Source of the DNA: Isoetes taiwanensis
Taxonomy: Eukaryota > Streptophyta > Lycopodiopsida > Isoetales > Isoetaceae
NCBI GenBank assembly: GCA_021234155.1
Contig: JAJEKV010000192.1
Span: 145,001-209,000 of the forward strand
Length of the DNA stretch: 64,000 bases
Reading direction: 5' to 3'
Below the pieces are notes generated by a model. That model made no database searches, was not told the DNA's origin, and was given only the letters and a program-made list of their open reading frames with translations. This document shows positions 21,781-32,419 of this stretch, piece after piece. The position numbers and the translations under genes are program-made. Every line of letters starts with the position of its first letter. The first letter of the stretch is position 1.

Positions 21781-23488
21781 ATTATTAATTGAAGAGATTA
21801 TATAAAACATCAAGGACATTACACTACATTTTCATTTAATACAATGCATTTTTAGCTGGAAATAGTTCTAACATTTGAAATCCACAAATGGCCATCCAAG
21901 GAGTATATAGCACGACTGGAACTGCCTTCTTGAGTTCCTTAGAAATATGTAGCGTAGGTCCAGGATCTCCGACATCGAAACAAAGTACTGTATTTTCATA
22001 GATTATATCCACAAAACTATTGAAACTTGGAGTATACCTTTTGGTCCAAAATGCTCCATATTTGCACAAATTATGAAAATGGGTCAAAGATTAGCAATAA
22101 CTACTATACATCCTTCTTACGCCTTCAAGTTACACACCAAAGACAAACTAATTTCAAACCTCAAACTAATTTCAATTTGTGTAATGGCAACAAAGGGTCT
22201 CGTGTTATCCGCTTCATGTAAAGCAAAGATTTTTTATCAGCTGACCATAGATTGAGATATTGTCTCCATCAGCCATAGATTGAAATATTGTCTCCATCCT
22301 TCAAATACACATTCCAAAATTTCATCCGAAATAAAACCCTCAAACCGTTTGCTTTCCATCTCGAATCTGAACTTCGGCTATAGTAAGTCCCCAAACTTTG
22401 TTCTAGACCGGGGGACACCAAATAGGAGAAACTCAAGCAAGCTGGATCACATAGCCCAACTAAAAGCTGCCACATGAAGTACATAACCTTCGTATAATAT
22501 CATCCAAAACTCCCAGGCAGCAGATGAAGAGTACATTTGCCGGATCTACAAATAAAGCTGTGGCTTACTATTTAGATGGAGCAATATTTTATCTCATCAT
22601 TGATGCCTCTGCATAAAACAAAGAGGCCTGCGAACTGGCAGAATCATGGACTCCATATCTGCAAGTTTTAGAAACCTTCAGAGATTGATAGGCATATAAG
22701 AAACAGCCGAGAAAGTCAAGGCCGGCTCTGAAATGGAAATCCAACAAGAAGGGGGTTTGCGAAGAGAATTCAAAATACCCGAAAGAATACTCTCTTCTGG
22801 GTTGCTAAAGAGTTTTACTGCAACGAATGAGAAGCTGAGAAGCTGAGAACGAAATGGGCGAGCGTGATCATGTCGGTTGTGGAAAAACCCTTTCGGATCG
22901 GGTACGCAAATTGAGGAAATTGTGCGTACCCGCCCTACCAAAATTCTTGGCCCTCGCCATGCAGAGGCCCCGCGATTGTGTTGAAACCAAAACCAATACC
23001 AAATATTGCATTCAAATTTAAATCCGAATAAGTGTGAATAAAATCATGCAAAGAATACAAGGCATCGTAAAAACAATCTCGTGGAGCGACGCCTCGATCA
23101 TGTTCAGCCGGCAACGCAACTATGGCTAGGGTTTCTATTTGTTTCCACAAGAATACGAACAAGAATACGAACGAGCTTTACTTACTCGGTTCCTTTCTTC
23201 CTTAAGTTGCCAAATTGCTCCGGTGTAAGCACTGCCCGCCACTCCTCTTAAAAGCTCCAGATATGGCTGAATATATTTGATATACCCCTGCCAGACCTAT
23301 AACTCTTATAATGTTTCCCCAAGACTGAAGCCAAAGCTTGGAGATGCAATCACCAAACAAAACACATACACATTCAGGCAACAAACACAGATCCAAATCT
23401 GTTTCCACTCTGATCACAAGAACATTAATTTTTTGCAAGAATGCCCTGAAATGCTATCCACGAGGCTTGCATGTTCAGCCCCTAAAAT
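21781..23488. other. Interior of CACTA element, unassigned
   Basis: Possible coding remnants on the reverse strand at 22678-23162 have balanced codon composition. One contains a KGFFHNRHDHARPFRSQL stretch. I recognise no family. The AACAAGAATACG motif at about 23148-23172 is locally duplicated. Confidence 0.35.
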
Positions 23489-25947
23489 AAAAAGAGGGCT
23501 TTTGTTGTGAGCCCTTGGATGTTGGACCATTGAAAAAAAAAAAGCTAAATCAACGACTAAGAAATGGTGCACTCTAGATGTACGCATTAGTACATCCATT
23601 CGAATACGCCATGAAATCTTAGGAAAACCTTTGTGAAAAGCGTACAAAAACACAAAAAAAAACCCCTGTTATTATGCTACATATTCGTATAAGAATACCG
23701 TAAATGCTGACGGTGGCACTGTGGATTCGAAATAGAAGAATCGAATATGGGGTTTTATTTCTCTGGCGTTTAGGCTCAAATGATGCCGATGCAGCAGGCA
23801 GCTATGGCGGCTATGGTGCCTCCATGCTTGTGCAGGCACTGAAGCGCTCCATTTTTTCTGTAGGAACTATGGCAAGTATAACGCTTCTGTAGGAATTGTG
23901 GCCGCTATGGCGGGTCGTTTTTCTTTTTTTTGTTGCTTGCTTTTGGTCTATTTTGACAGTTCATCTTGCAAAGGAAAGGAAAGGAAAGCTCGAATGCAAT
24001 TTGTCATCGAAAAATATGGGTCGTGGCCATGGCTTGTTGGGTGCAAAACCCTGCTTCTTCCGGCATGACTCTGCAATGAAGAGCATAAGACGGCCTGTAG
24101 GTGTTTGAAACCTTTTGTGATACAGATGAAAGGAGGGACATATTGCCTTCAGAGTTTATGGATAATCTGTGTCTTCAAAGGCTGGTTGATCAGGTGAGCC
24201 AAGGGCATAGGATTCTTGTTGGGGTTCGATTCCCCAAGCCCTGGTCTGTTGCAAGTCTGAGTTCTATCAGGATCAAAAATTAAACTAGATTGGGAAGGTT
24301 CAGATAAGTTGTTACAAGAATACTCTTTTGATTGCAGAAACATTATACAGTAATCTGTTCTGTTGCTTTCATACTATATTGTACAAAAGCGAGAATATAG
24401 TTTTATCCAATTACTATTTTATGCAATGGTCTGTGCCTTAATAAAGCCCCCTTAAAAGTCGGGTCAACGCAAAAGACCCGCTTTGAATGCTCTAGATTCA
24501 TGGATGGGGAATATGCTGCCAAATGTGCCCTTATCCAATGGCCGAGAAGCCATAATACAAGCTTTAGCCATAATCTAATCTATACAAGAATACCAATGTA
24601 TATTTGATTTTCTTCAAGGAGGGAAATTTAAACAATCGTTTTTCAAGTTTTCCTTTTCCGTTTTAAAATTCTTACCCTTTCCCTCTTCTCTTCTGACGAT
24701 GCGATGGTAGGAGCTCTTCACTCACAACTAGGGCGATTGGTAAGGCCTGTATTTCGTTTCACATCCGTGGTGCGGTCGATTTTTATTTTGTATATATCCT
24801 GCCGACTTTGAAGATTAAGCTCCCCCCCATTACGAAGCAATCGGGAATCGGTTCCAAACAAAAACTATGAAAGCCACTCGATAGCAGCTAGCCGCTTTGT
24901 TATGGGAGCCCATTTATTTTGCTCCGTTCCTCTACAAACAACGGATATGCTACCTTTTTTCGTGTCGTTCTTGAATCATTTGCCTTTATATCCCCGGCGG
25001 AGCGAGAAGATGATGTTATCCCCGGATTTTGCGTGTCCTAGTTTGAAATACTATTTTATTTGTTGCTTTCATTATGCGAGGTTAGATCAAAATCTGTGTT
25101 TTAAGGTGTCGGCATTGTAAAATGTTGGCACCGATATGAGAATCTTGGCACCGCCTTAAAGAAAGCAAAAGGTGTAAGGTATATATTTGAGTCGTTTTTA
25201 CGCTTGGATATATCTTTGAGTCGTTTACCTAATGAGACTTTGCTTGTGCAAAGGTTGACCGTGATGAACACGAAAAATCTTTGCACTAAGTCCGGGGTTT
25301 ACGCTTTTTCCACCATTAAGTGGTTTCCCAAAGGGTCCCGCAGGTGAGTTCACAAGTCGGTTGACGTGAGTTCTCACCTAGGTAAATGCATCCGCAGCTT
25401 ATCATCTTCATTAGTTGAATCCTCGCTTGTCATAAAGTAGCTTTTCTCAAATGTTAATAAAGCCGGCTCCTGATTTAGGAGACACATTTGTGTTTCTTTG
25501 TCCAGCCGCATTACACAAGGTAGAATCTTCATAGAGATGAGACTGTGCAATGCCCCATCCGTAAATAAGTGATGTGCCACCTATAAATTCTTTGTGCTTG
25601 GCATACATATCATGGATGGCATTGCGGCAAGAATGCTAACTTAAGTAGCACTATCTATCTCTTGGCATGCCTTTGCATGTGGCTAGATTACATCTTTGAG
25701 AATAGAACCCAATCCTGAAAAGCATGAGAGCAAATTCGGTTATCCATATGTAGCATAATAACAGGGGGTTTTCTTTGTGTTTTTGTACGCTTTTCACTAA
25801 GGTTTTCCTATGATTTCGTGATGTATTCAAATGGATGTACTAATGCGTACATCTAGAGTGCACCATTTCTGAGCCATTGATTTTAGCCTTTTTTTTTTTC
25901 CAATGGTCAACAACCAATGGCTCACAACAAAAGCCCCTTTTTGTGTG
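23489..25947. mobile_element. Terminal-inverted-repeat element of about 2.46 kb nested in the CACTA element
   Basis: About 23489-23690 is the reverse complement of about 25745-25947. Outer ends read AAAGAGGGCTTTTGTTGTGAGCC and its complement; inner parts share GTACGCATTAGTACATCCATT and AACAGGGG..TTTTT with TAGCATAATAACAG. Arms of about 200 bp with no encoded transposase suggest a MULE-like non-autonomous element. The interior contains a tRNA-like motif and exon-like fragments. The right arm end is expanded into a tandem array. Confidence 0.7.
24180..24245 (+). ncRNA. tRNA-like T-arm (Pol III B box), possible SINE head
   Basis: TGGGG-TTCGATT-CCCCA at 24220-24236 is a perfect five-pair T stem with a canonical seven-base T loop, and GGTTCGATTCC matches the B-box consensus. 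An A-box-like GGTTGATCAGG lies about 35 bases upstream. The acceptor and anticodon arms do not fold properly, so this is not a functional tRNA; a tRNA-derived SINE relic is the best guess. Confidence 0.35.
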
Positions 25948-26080
25948 TGTGGTGCATAATGGTCAACAACGGCTCACAACAAAAGCTCTCTTTTTGTGCG
26001 TGTGGTGCATAATGGTCAACAACCAATGGCTCACAACAAAAGCCCTCTTTTTGTGTGTGTGGTGCATAATGGGCACATGA
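25902..26080. repeat. Tandem repeat of about 52-57 bp, three copies
   Basis: AATGGTCAACAACCAATGGC, CACAACAAAAGCC and TTTTTGTGTGTGTGGTGCAT recur from 25902, 25957 and 26010; the middle copy lacks the CCAATGG part. The array extends the outer end of the inverted-repeat arm that starts at 25745. Confidence 0.85.
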
Positions 26081-26639
26081 AGGGCTTGAAGGGCGCATGT
26101 AGTGCAGTTTCCCCGCCGGCAACACATTTCTTATCATAACTTTTGATCCAGAGCTCTGTTTGAGATGATTTTTATTGCGTTGGAAAGCTCTCTCTGAGAT
26201 CTTTTTGATGGTGTATGATATGGATATGTTTGGTTAAGTTATCTATGCTAAAACAGCAATTTTTCGGCCGGGTTTGGTAGGCTTTCACATCCTACCAGCA
26301 GATTAATACAGGATTGCGCTATTGGATATTGTTTTATGGCTCATTCTGAATGAAGGTTGCAAAAAATTACCATGCATTTTTAGATTTTGAGGCAGTTATT
26401 AAGCAAATTCCAAGGCTTCTAGATCCTTGTGCTAACAAGCAGAAAAGTTTCCCACTTTGGTTTCTCACCACAAGAATCCATGGAGGCCAAAGGCTGCTGT
26501 TAAATTCCAGTTGAAAAATGTTTGTGTATGGGTGTTGCAAACTTTATGACTTTCAGAATAATGGGATCAATCCGCTCTATTTTTATGGTAACTTTTACTT
26601 TTTTATTGTGATGAAATTCAAAAGCTACAGGTGATGAAA

Positions 26640-27075
26640 GCCTTAAATGAATTCTAGTTTTTTTCTGGTTCGAATTCTAAAATTTTTGTCACACCAAGGC
26701 ATCCCTAAGGCCCCGAAGGGGCCAAAATTTTTTTTTGCAACACAAACCATTAACATCCAACATATAAAAATTAAATCCCCCAACACATAACAACCAACAC
26801 ATAACAACCAACATATAACAACCAACACATAACTACCATTGACATTAATTAACACAACCATTGGGTCCAACACATTTAAATTAAAATCCCCCTTAAACCC
26901 CCTTTGGTTTGGGTGCATATTCACACGGGGGGTGACTCCGGGCAACGAGAGCTGTTGGATAGGCATATTCACCCTTTATTCCTTAATCTACACCGTACGT
27001 AAAGTTCCTCGTTTGTGGGGTATGCAAGTACAAAATTTGCTATACTGTATAACAAGATTCGCATATCTTCTATAT
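26640..27075. repeat. Third copy of the GGGTGCATATTCACACGGGG repeat
   Basis: Collinear in reverse orientation with about 21440-21780: CACGGGGGGTGACTCCGGG, ATAGGCATATTCACC, TATACTGTATAACAAGATT. It also carries the GGCCCCGAAGGGGCC hairpin (about 26710-26724) and a local ACACATAACAACCA reiteration. Together with 21200-21780 it brackets about 5 kb in inverted orientation, so both may be ends of one nested element. Confidence 0.65.
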
Positions 27076-27129
27076 GCAGTGTCGAGGATAGTGCCAACAA
27101 TGACCTCTAGTCATATCCACCATCAAGCA

Positions 27130-28515
27130 TCCGAGCATGAATCATTTTAGTTTCTGCTAGGGCTGCAAGACTAGCAAATACATTTAAACTCAAAAGACAA
27201 GCAGATATCGTCGGGCTGCAACCCCTTTTTGTTGGACTTTAGTCTCATGGTATTGATCGAAGACCACTTGGGCATCATGAAGCCATCCACACTTACCATA
27301 CATGATAATCATTGCAGAACTAATAATGGCAGTCCATGATAAGTGCCTTTAAAGCATCCTACCAAATAATTGTGTTGATCCTGTCAGATATTCCACTCAT
27401 GGACTACCACCTCAGCGTGAAGTTTCTTTCCCTGCCCTATGAAAGTCAAGCATACACTTAGAATCATTGTATGTGCAAACTTATCTGTGCTGGCAAGTCA
27501 AGCATACACTTAGAATCATTGTATGTGCAAACTTATCTGTGCTGAGACCCTTTCTGCTGCATTTGCTCAAAAATCTTGAAAGCACTTCCCTTGTCTTTAT
27601 GTTGTATATATGCAGAAAACACTCGCCATACATATTGATAAGAGCTTCTACAACAACATCTTCAAACTCTAATCTTTTCATTATTCCATTATCAAATACC
27701 TGCAAAATGGTTCAGTGACATGACTCCAAACTCCAGTGCGTCCCCAACTCCAGTCTCCACTTCAGCCTGGAAAATAAATTCAAACAAGTCATCCAAGCAG
27801 TCTCAATCCTAGATCTGCTTCCCCATATGTATTGCAAGCACTAAGCAGAGCTGTCCACATTTCTTTACATAGGGTACACAGTGCAGTTTGAGGTAATTTT
27901 TCTGCCACATACAATTGTCCTGATCGTGCAAGGAATAATAATCCATTGTTGCTGCAATCCCAAATTCTTCTGTCATTCTCTTGAAATAATTCCGGCCCTT
28001 CGAGATCAGATTCTCATGGCTACATGCATTGAGAAGACATATGAATGTAGTAGAATTTGGCTTTATTCCAAGTTCTTGCATGTCCTTAAAACAGTCCACA
28101 GCCATATTACCACTACTCATGCCATATTCTATAGCCAACACATCAGTGCTTCCTTAAGAATACTAAGAAATGTGAGCTTGTCAGCTTCAACCGCTTCCAC
28201 ATGCATTTGCTTAAATAGTTTAAAAGCTGCTGGGCCATCTGCTTTCTGAATATATGCTGCAATCATGGCAGTCCATGAAATAACATCCCGCTTAAGCAAT
28301 CTGTCAAATACTTGTGGGGCATCATGGAAGCTGGAACCTGACATAAACTGTAGTCATTATATTCCATGAGATCACGGTTCCATGGGACCTGGAAGATGCT
28401 GATTGCCGCCTTGTACAATCCATGGTGCCGTATCCTGCAATCATACATCTTCCTGTATGTAACATCCACTTGGTTGACATCTTCCATGCATGTAACAGAG
28501 GATTTAGACATCTTC
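27130..28515 (-). pseudogene. PPR protein gene fragment carried in the CACTA element
   Basis: Reverse-strand frames show PPR repeats: APQVFDRLLKRDVISWTAMI and AAFKLFKQMHVEAVEADKLTF (28344-28150), VDCFKDMQELGIKPNSTTF and CLLNACSHENLISKGRNYF with KRMTEEFGI (28110-27950), VVVEALINMYGE (near 27640), and MYGKCGWLHDAQVVFDQ (near 27300-27250). These match PLS-class plant PPR proteins, organellar RNA-binding factors often used in editing. Frames change several times and motif order is interrupted. A 51-bp segment at about 27444-27545 is tandemly duplicated. This is a captured or embedded pseudogene. Confidence 0.8.
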
Positions 28516-28771
28516 CTGTTCTTAGCTTTTTTTATTTTCTGTTGCTTGTGTATCTATGATGTTAGTATATTGGTGTTGCCATAGCTACAGAATATTTTAT
28601 TACTAACCTTGTTAACTGTTTGTCCATTATGATCTGCCATAGGAGTGAATGTGTTAAGCACTGAAATACTCAGATTATCTCACCTTGAGATCCATACTGA
28701 AGTCCTGAGATTGAGCCAGGAGGGTGCACATTAGAGACATGTGTTACAAGCTGTTGGCAATGTGCACATAC

Positions 28772-29110
28772 CTACCTGCCAGTACTGAATTTACAAGTTC
28801 CAGACACACAAATGCAGGGTTCACAAACTTTATTAATCTTGTTTGGCATTGGTCTGATCAGAGGTAGATAACTTGAGAACGTCCCTTGAGGACGTTCTGC
28901 TATGTCAAGTGACCTCTCTAGTTTTATTAACATGCTCTCAACTTGTTTCAACTGATGGGCTGCACCCATGTGATGTTCTAACCATGCTGAAGCAGAATTT
29001 TGCATATTGTCTATGCTGTGATGAACTCCAACAACTAACCTGGTAAGATTCGTTTGCTCAGATTCTAGTTTGTCAACTTTCTTCCTTAATTTTGTGATCT
29101 TTGCATCCAT
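28772..29110 (-). CDS. Orphan coiled-coil ORF, 112 codons
   Basis: The first 75 residues form a plausible heptad coiled coil (MDAKITKLRKKVDKLESEQTNL..HHSIDNMQN..QLKQVESMLIKLERSLD). The last 35 look like read-through of an intron. An exon of a host gene picked up by the CACTA element is the simplest reading. Across the gap, 29479-29562 follows TTTTTAAACAG and encodes a short acidic tail on the other strand. No family recognised. Confidence 0.35.
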   Translation of the reverse strand: MDAKITKLRKKVDKLESEQTNLTRLVVGVHHSIDNMQNSASAWLEHHMGAAHQLKQVESMLIKLERSLDIAERPQGTFSSYLPLIRPMPNKINKVCEPCICVSGTCKFSTGR

Positions 29111-29824
29111 TTCACCAGATGCAGTGTTGTTGCTACTAATTCAGCCATTTGTTATATAGTCAAAAACAGATGTGGCCAAGCTTCAACCTTCTCTTATGCT
29201 CATGTTAATCTATAAGGCTTAAAGACTTAAATTCAAAAATATAGAGGAGGCATATAACTTGATTGAAATACTTCCTTGCTGGATGCAGTAATACTTGCCT
29301 TTCCATAAGTAATGGAAGGCTAGTCCATAATCTAATCAGTAAATATGGCCTTACTGATATTGTGATTTTAAGCAGCTTACTTAGAATCTGTGTTAAATCC
29401 AAAAATATAGACGCATATAACTTGTTTGAAATAGGTGCATAATTTGAGAATTGACCAAGTTCTTTTCTTTTTTAAACAGGTTAGCGAAGATGAAGAACAC
29501 AATCAGCCGAATTATAAAGGTCCATCTCCTACCAACGACGATAATCTGGAATGTAAATAATCCATGGTAGAAAGTGTTTCAAATTGAAAACTATTGGATT
29601 TATTTTTATCAATGTTAGAAGTACTCTAAATGTAAAACGATCTTCCATTTGACCTTAATTTCCTTATTTTGTCAAGTAATTTGATCACGATTAATCTTCT
29701 TATCATTACTGGTGCAGTTACTTCCTTTTCATTTTTTCTTCCTTTGTTCATTGTGCATGATGCAACTATAGACTAAAATGAAACCAATCTGGGATGAACA
29801 CAAGAAAAAGCATCTCAAATATAA

Positions 29825-29858
29825 ATCCTCCCCCCCCCCCCCCAAAAAAAAAAAAATC
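29825..29858. repeat. Poly-C/poly-A low-complexity run
   Basis: A run of about 16 C is followed by about 13 A. Length is unreliable in any assembly. Confidence 0.8.
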
Positions 29859-29889
29859 TATTAATGAAAAGATAAAATGACAAAAAATA

Positions 29890-30620
29890 AAGGTGGAATT
29901 GCCACAAAAGGACATAAAGTGAAGGGTACAATGGACACAAATTTGACAATGGTCTCATTATAAAATTGACATGCATATGTTACAAAAAGACTTAAAACTT
30001 TGACACAATTTTGTTACTCAACTATTATAAAAAGGAAACTAGTTCGTCATAACAAAAAGATATACAACGTGTAATAAGAGTTGTAAATCTGACGCAAAGG
30101 ATGTCAATCTATGCAAGCTACGTGCACCAATATGATGTAACAAGTTAGTTGCATAATCGAGATTAATATGATATAAATATGACGCAGTTGTCGACAAACT
30201 TGAATATAAGTTTTGACCTAAATATGCCATGCTATTGTTACAAACGTAGTCATTGTGTTAAGACTAATCTGAAAAAAAATAGGACACAAACATTGCATAA
30301 CTTAGACATAAGCTCGACACAAACATGGCATGCAATTGCCACAAATGCAGTCATTGTGTCAAAACTAATATGATACAAAATATGACGTAATTATTGAATA
30401 ACTTGGATACAAGATCGACGCAAACATGCTATGCAATTGCCACAAATGTAGTCATTATGTCATTTTTGCGTTATGTAGCCGTGATGGAGTACTTGACGCA
30501 AAAGTTGACGTCCATGCGACATCAAAGTATAGCACTTTTAGTGTCATTATCGTGACATTTAACAGGCCTTTGAGAATACGCATAGCGTCACTTTATTTGA
30601 CGCTATACCCGACGAAAAAT
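29890..30620. repeat. Right subterminal repeats of the CACTA element
   Basis: GACACAA, GACGCAA and TGTGTCA/TGCGTCA variants repeat every 20-40 bp, many in the form CACAA.TG.AGTCATTGTGTCA. ATGCAATTGCCACAAATG.AGTCATT is repeated at about 30328 and 30432. These mirror the left end. Confidence 0.8.
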
Positions 30621-30639
30621 GCCCTATTATGTTGTAGTG

Positions 30640-30642
30640 GCA
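30640..30642. repeat. 3-bp target-site duplication GCA of the CACTA element, right
   Basis: Follows GTAGTG directly; identical to 16442-16444. Confidence 0.85.
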
Positions 30643-31660
30643 CTGTTGTATGGTCTCCGGCCTTTCCCACATGCATCCCCTTTTCTCACGGGGGTGTTAA
30701 GGGGCATGTCGCGGTGCTCTTCCAAACTAGATTATGCCCCCGCCTTTATCACCACTCTTCTCCTTTCTTGTGGGTTCCTCTACCCCGCCGACTTGCCCTT
30801 GGCGCCAATGCATGTTCTGAGGTCGCTGGAGGCGAAGCCGCCAGCTCACCTTGGAGGATTGGTATTGGGGTGGTCAGCTAGCTTCGTGGGAGTTCTTTCG
30901 AGCTCGCTTTCGCCTGAAGAGCAGTGATCGGGCTATCTGGGCACAAGTGGCGGGGAGTATTCCGCTACACATACCTATAGTCCCTCAGGATGATGTGGTG
31001 ATGCAGGTTTGGAAGGTTCATTCGGATGTTGTGTCTTCTTGTTTTGTGCGGTCTTGTTACCGGGTGTTGGCTATTCATGACACTTTGCCCCTTTCAGGCA
31101 AGTGATCTCTGCAGCTTCCGGGTTCTCGATGGCACTCGGTTTGGACGTGGACATGGAGCTCACTTCCCCCATCGAAGGTTAGGGTGCTTCTGTGGCAGGT
31201 GGTGCACCGCTGTATCAAAGTGAATGTCCTTGTGAGTCAGTTTAGGTCTGGTGTGAGCCCTCTTTGCCCTTGTTGTGGTCTTCATCGTGAGACTGTGGAG
31301 CGTTGTCTGGTTTTATGCCCTCACTTACAGGCTGCCTGGGATTGGGTTAGGGCTCTGTTTCAGGTGAGATTGACTAGCCGCCAGCTTGTCGCTTCATGTG
31401 TATCTCGGTGCTTGGCCGCTCTTATGCGGCAAAGAAGCCTTGCATCTATCGCGTGGCTTGGTTGGTGTGGTTGATTTGGAAGCGGCGGCGGTTGTGGATC
31501 TTTTCGGGGATTCAAAGACTGCACCTCTCTCTGATTCCTCGACTCAGGTACAAGCTATTTCAAAGCTTTCTGGTGTTCTCGGGATTAGTAGAGTGGAAGT
31601 TTGCCATTTGGCGGGACTTCTTGGGTGTTGTAGATGGTCGGTTTGTACAGCAGTAGAGTT
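30643..31660 (+). pseudogene. LINE ORF2 C-terminal part with zf-RVT zinc knuckle
   Basis: The frame continues the RT part with LLYGLRPFPHASPF, then after a frame change WYWGGQLASWEFFRARFRLKSS (30855-30920), VWKVHSDVVSSCFVRSCYRVL, a WTWSSLPPSKVRVLLWQVVHRC segment, and CPCCGLHRETVERCLVLCPHLQAAW (about 31265-31340), the zf-RVT motif at the end of plant LINE ORF2. WLVWLIWKRRR near 31465 matches the usual tail. At least three frame breaks. Confidence 0.88.
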
Positions 31661-31792
31661 GCAGTTTTTTGTGAGTTTGTTATGGAGTGTGAGGTATCAC
31701 TGTCTCTTTGGGGCAGTTCTCCTTCCTCCTCACTTGCTTTGTAACATTACCATTCTTTTAATATATTGATGACACGGTTCTTAAAGAAAAAA

Positions 31793-31811
31793 AACATTCC
31801 CAACAGAAGTT
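31793..31811. repeat. 19-bp target-site duplication of the LINE, right copy
   Basis: Exact copy of 15303-15321, directly after the A-rich tail. Confidence 0.9.
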
Positions 31812-31849
31812 TTATATTTTGCTCTTTCCAATTTATTACCTTGACAAAT

Positions 31850-32390
31850 ACATTTTGGTACATGATAAGCGTGTTGATGCACGATCTGTAGAAATTGAGC
31901 GTATTTTGCTGAAAATGCGAGATATTACCACCGATCTAGTAAAACTAGGCGATTTTCGCAAAATGGGAACTCCAGGTAAGATAGTCATAGCAACAGTGTG
32001 GATGGATACAATGTTTCATATAAGATGTTTTGTTGTGCTTATGGGGTTCTAGGCTCAAGAATGCTTGAAGCAAAATCTCGAATCTGCGTCATCGACTCGA
32101 TCAAGCTCGATGGGAACTTCAAAGTAGTAGTCTTGTTACGGAAGGAGGCTCGAAGACAATGTTGTGGAACTTATCAGTTAAAAGATGAAAATTCAAACTT
32201 GAGAGTATGTTTACGAACCATATCCTTTTCATATATAAACTAAAACAAGGTACTTATCCCTTTGTCATGATACTAGCATGAAATGGAAGGATCTCTTAGA
32301 GAAATTGAGGGGCTCAACATGCGGACTTCACAATTGTCAATAGAATTGTCTCAGGCAACCCATTCCTCGGACAGTGGGAACAGAATGTGA
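31850..32390 (+). pseudogene. Possible downstream exons of the interrupted coiled-coil gene
   Basis: Three coiled-coil-like pieces are seen. EIERILLKMRDITTDLVKLGDFRKMGTP ends at CCAG|GTAAGA (31975). AQECLKQNLESASSTRSSSMGTSK follows GGGTTCTAG (32052). EMEGSLREIEGLNMRTSQLSIELSQATHSS starts at 32281. Phases between them do not all agree and stops occur. They may be the 3' part of the gene whose exons lie at 15093-15296, but the product is not identified. Confidence 0.3.
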
Positions 32391-32419
32391 GAAGTTTCAA
32401 ACTGTAGCTTTTGTTTCCT

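Larger units (their letters stand above)
16445..30639. mobile_element. CACTA (En/Spm) DNA transposon, 14.2 kb, apparently non-autonomous
   Basis: Termini are CACTACAAGAGGATAGGG (left) and the reverse complement of CACTACAACATAATAGGGC (right). They share CACTACAA.n.ATAGGG.n.TTTTT.CGTC, with GCA duplications outside. Both ends carry several hundred bases of clustered TGTGTCA/TGACACA-type subterminal repeats, as expected for TnpA-like binding. No transposase domain is visible in the interior. It is filled with a retrotransposon 5' end, inverted-repeat units, a PPR gene fragment and short orphan ORFs. It must have been mobilised in trans, and cargo entered by capture or by later nested insertion. 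Confidence 0.9.
15322..31792 (+). mobile_element. L1-type LINE, 5'-truncated, split by a CACTA transposon
   Basis: LINE sequence occupies 15322-16444 and 30640-31792, about 2.3 kb in all. It starts inside the reverse transcriptase domain (5' truncation) and ends in an A-rich tail (TTAAAGAAAAAAAA) before the right copy of the 19-bp target duplication. Removing 16445-30639 and one GCA restores a continuous frame across the break (VELPWA | LLYGLRPF), which proves that the CACTA element entered the LINE. The LINE had no endonuclease or ORF1 of its own and could not move. Confidence 0.92.

Noticed and set aside
30039..30475. Open frames in the CACTA right end with repeated ATNAVIVSK-like segments
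   Set aside because: They are translations of subterminal transposon repeats.
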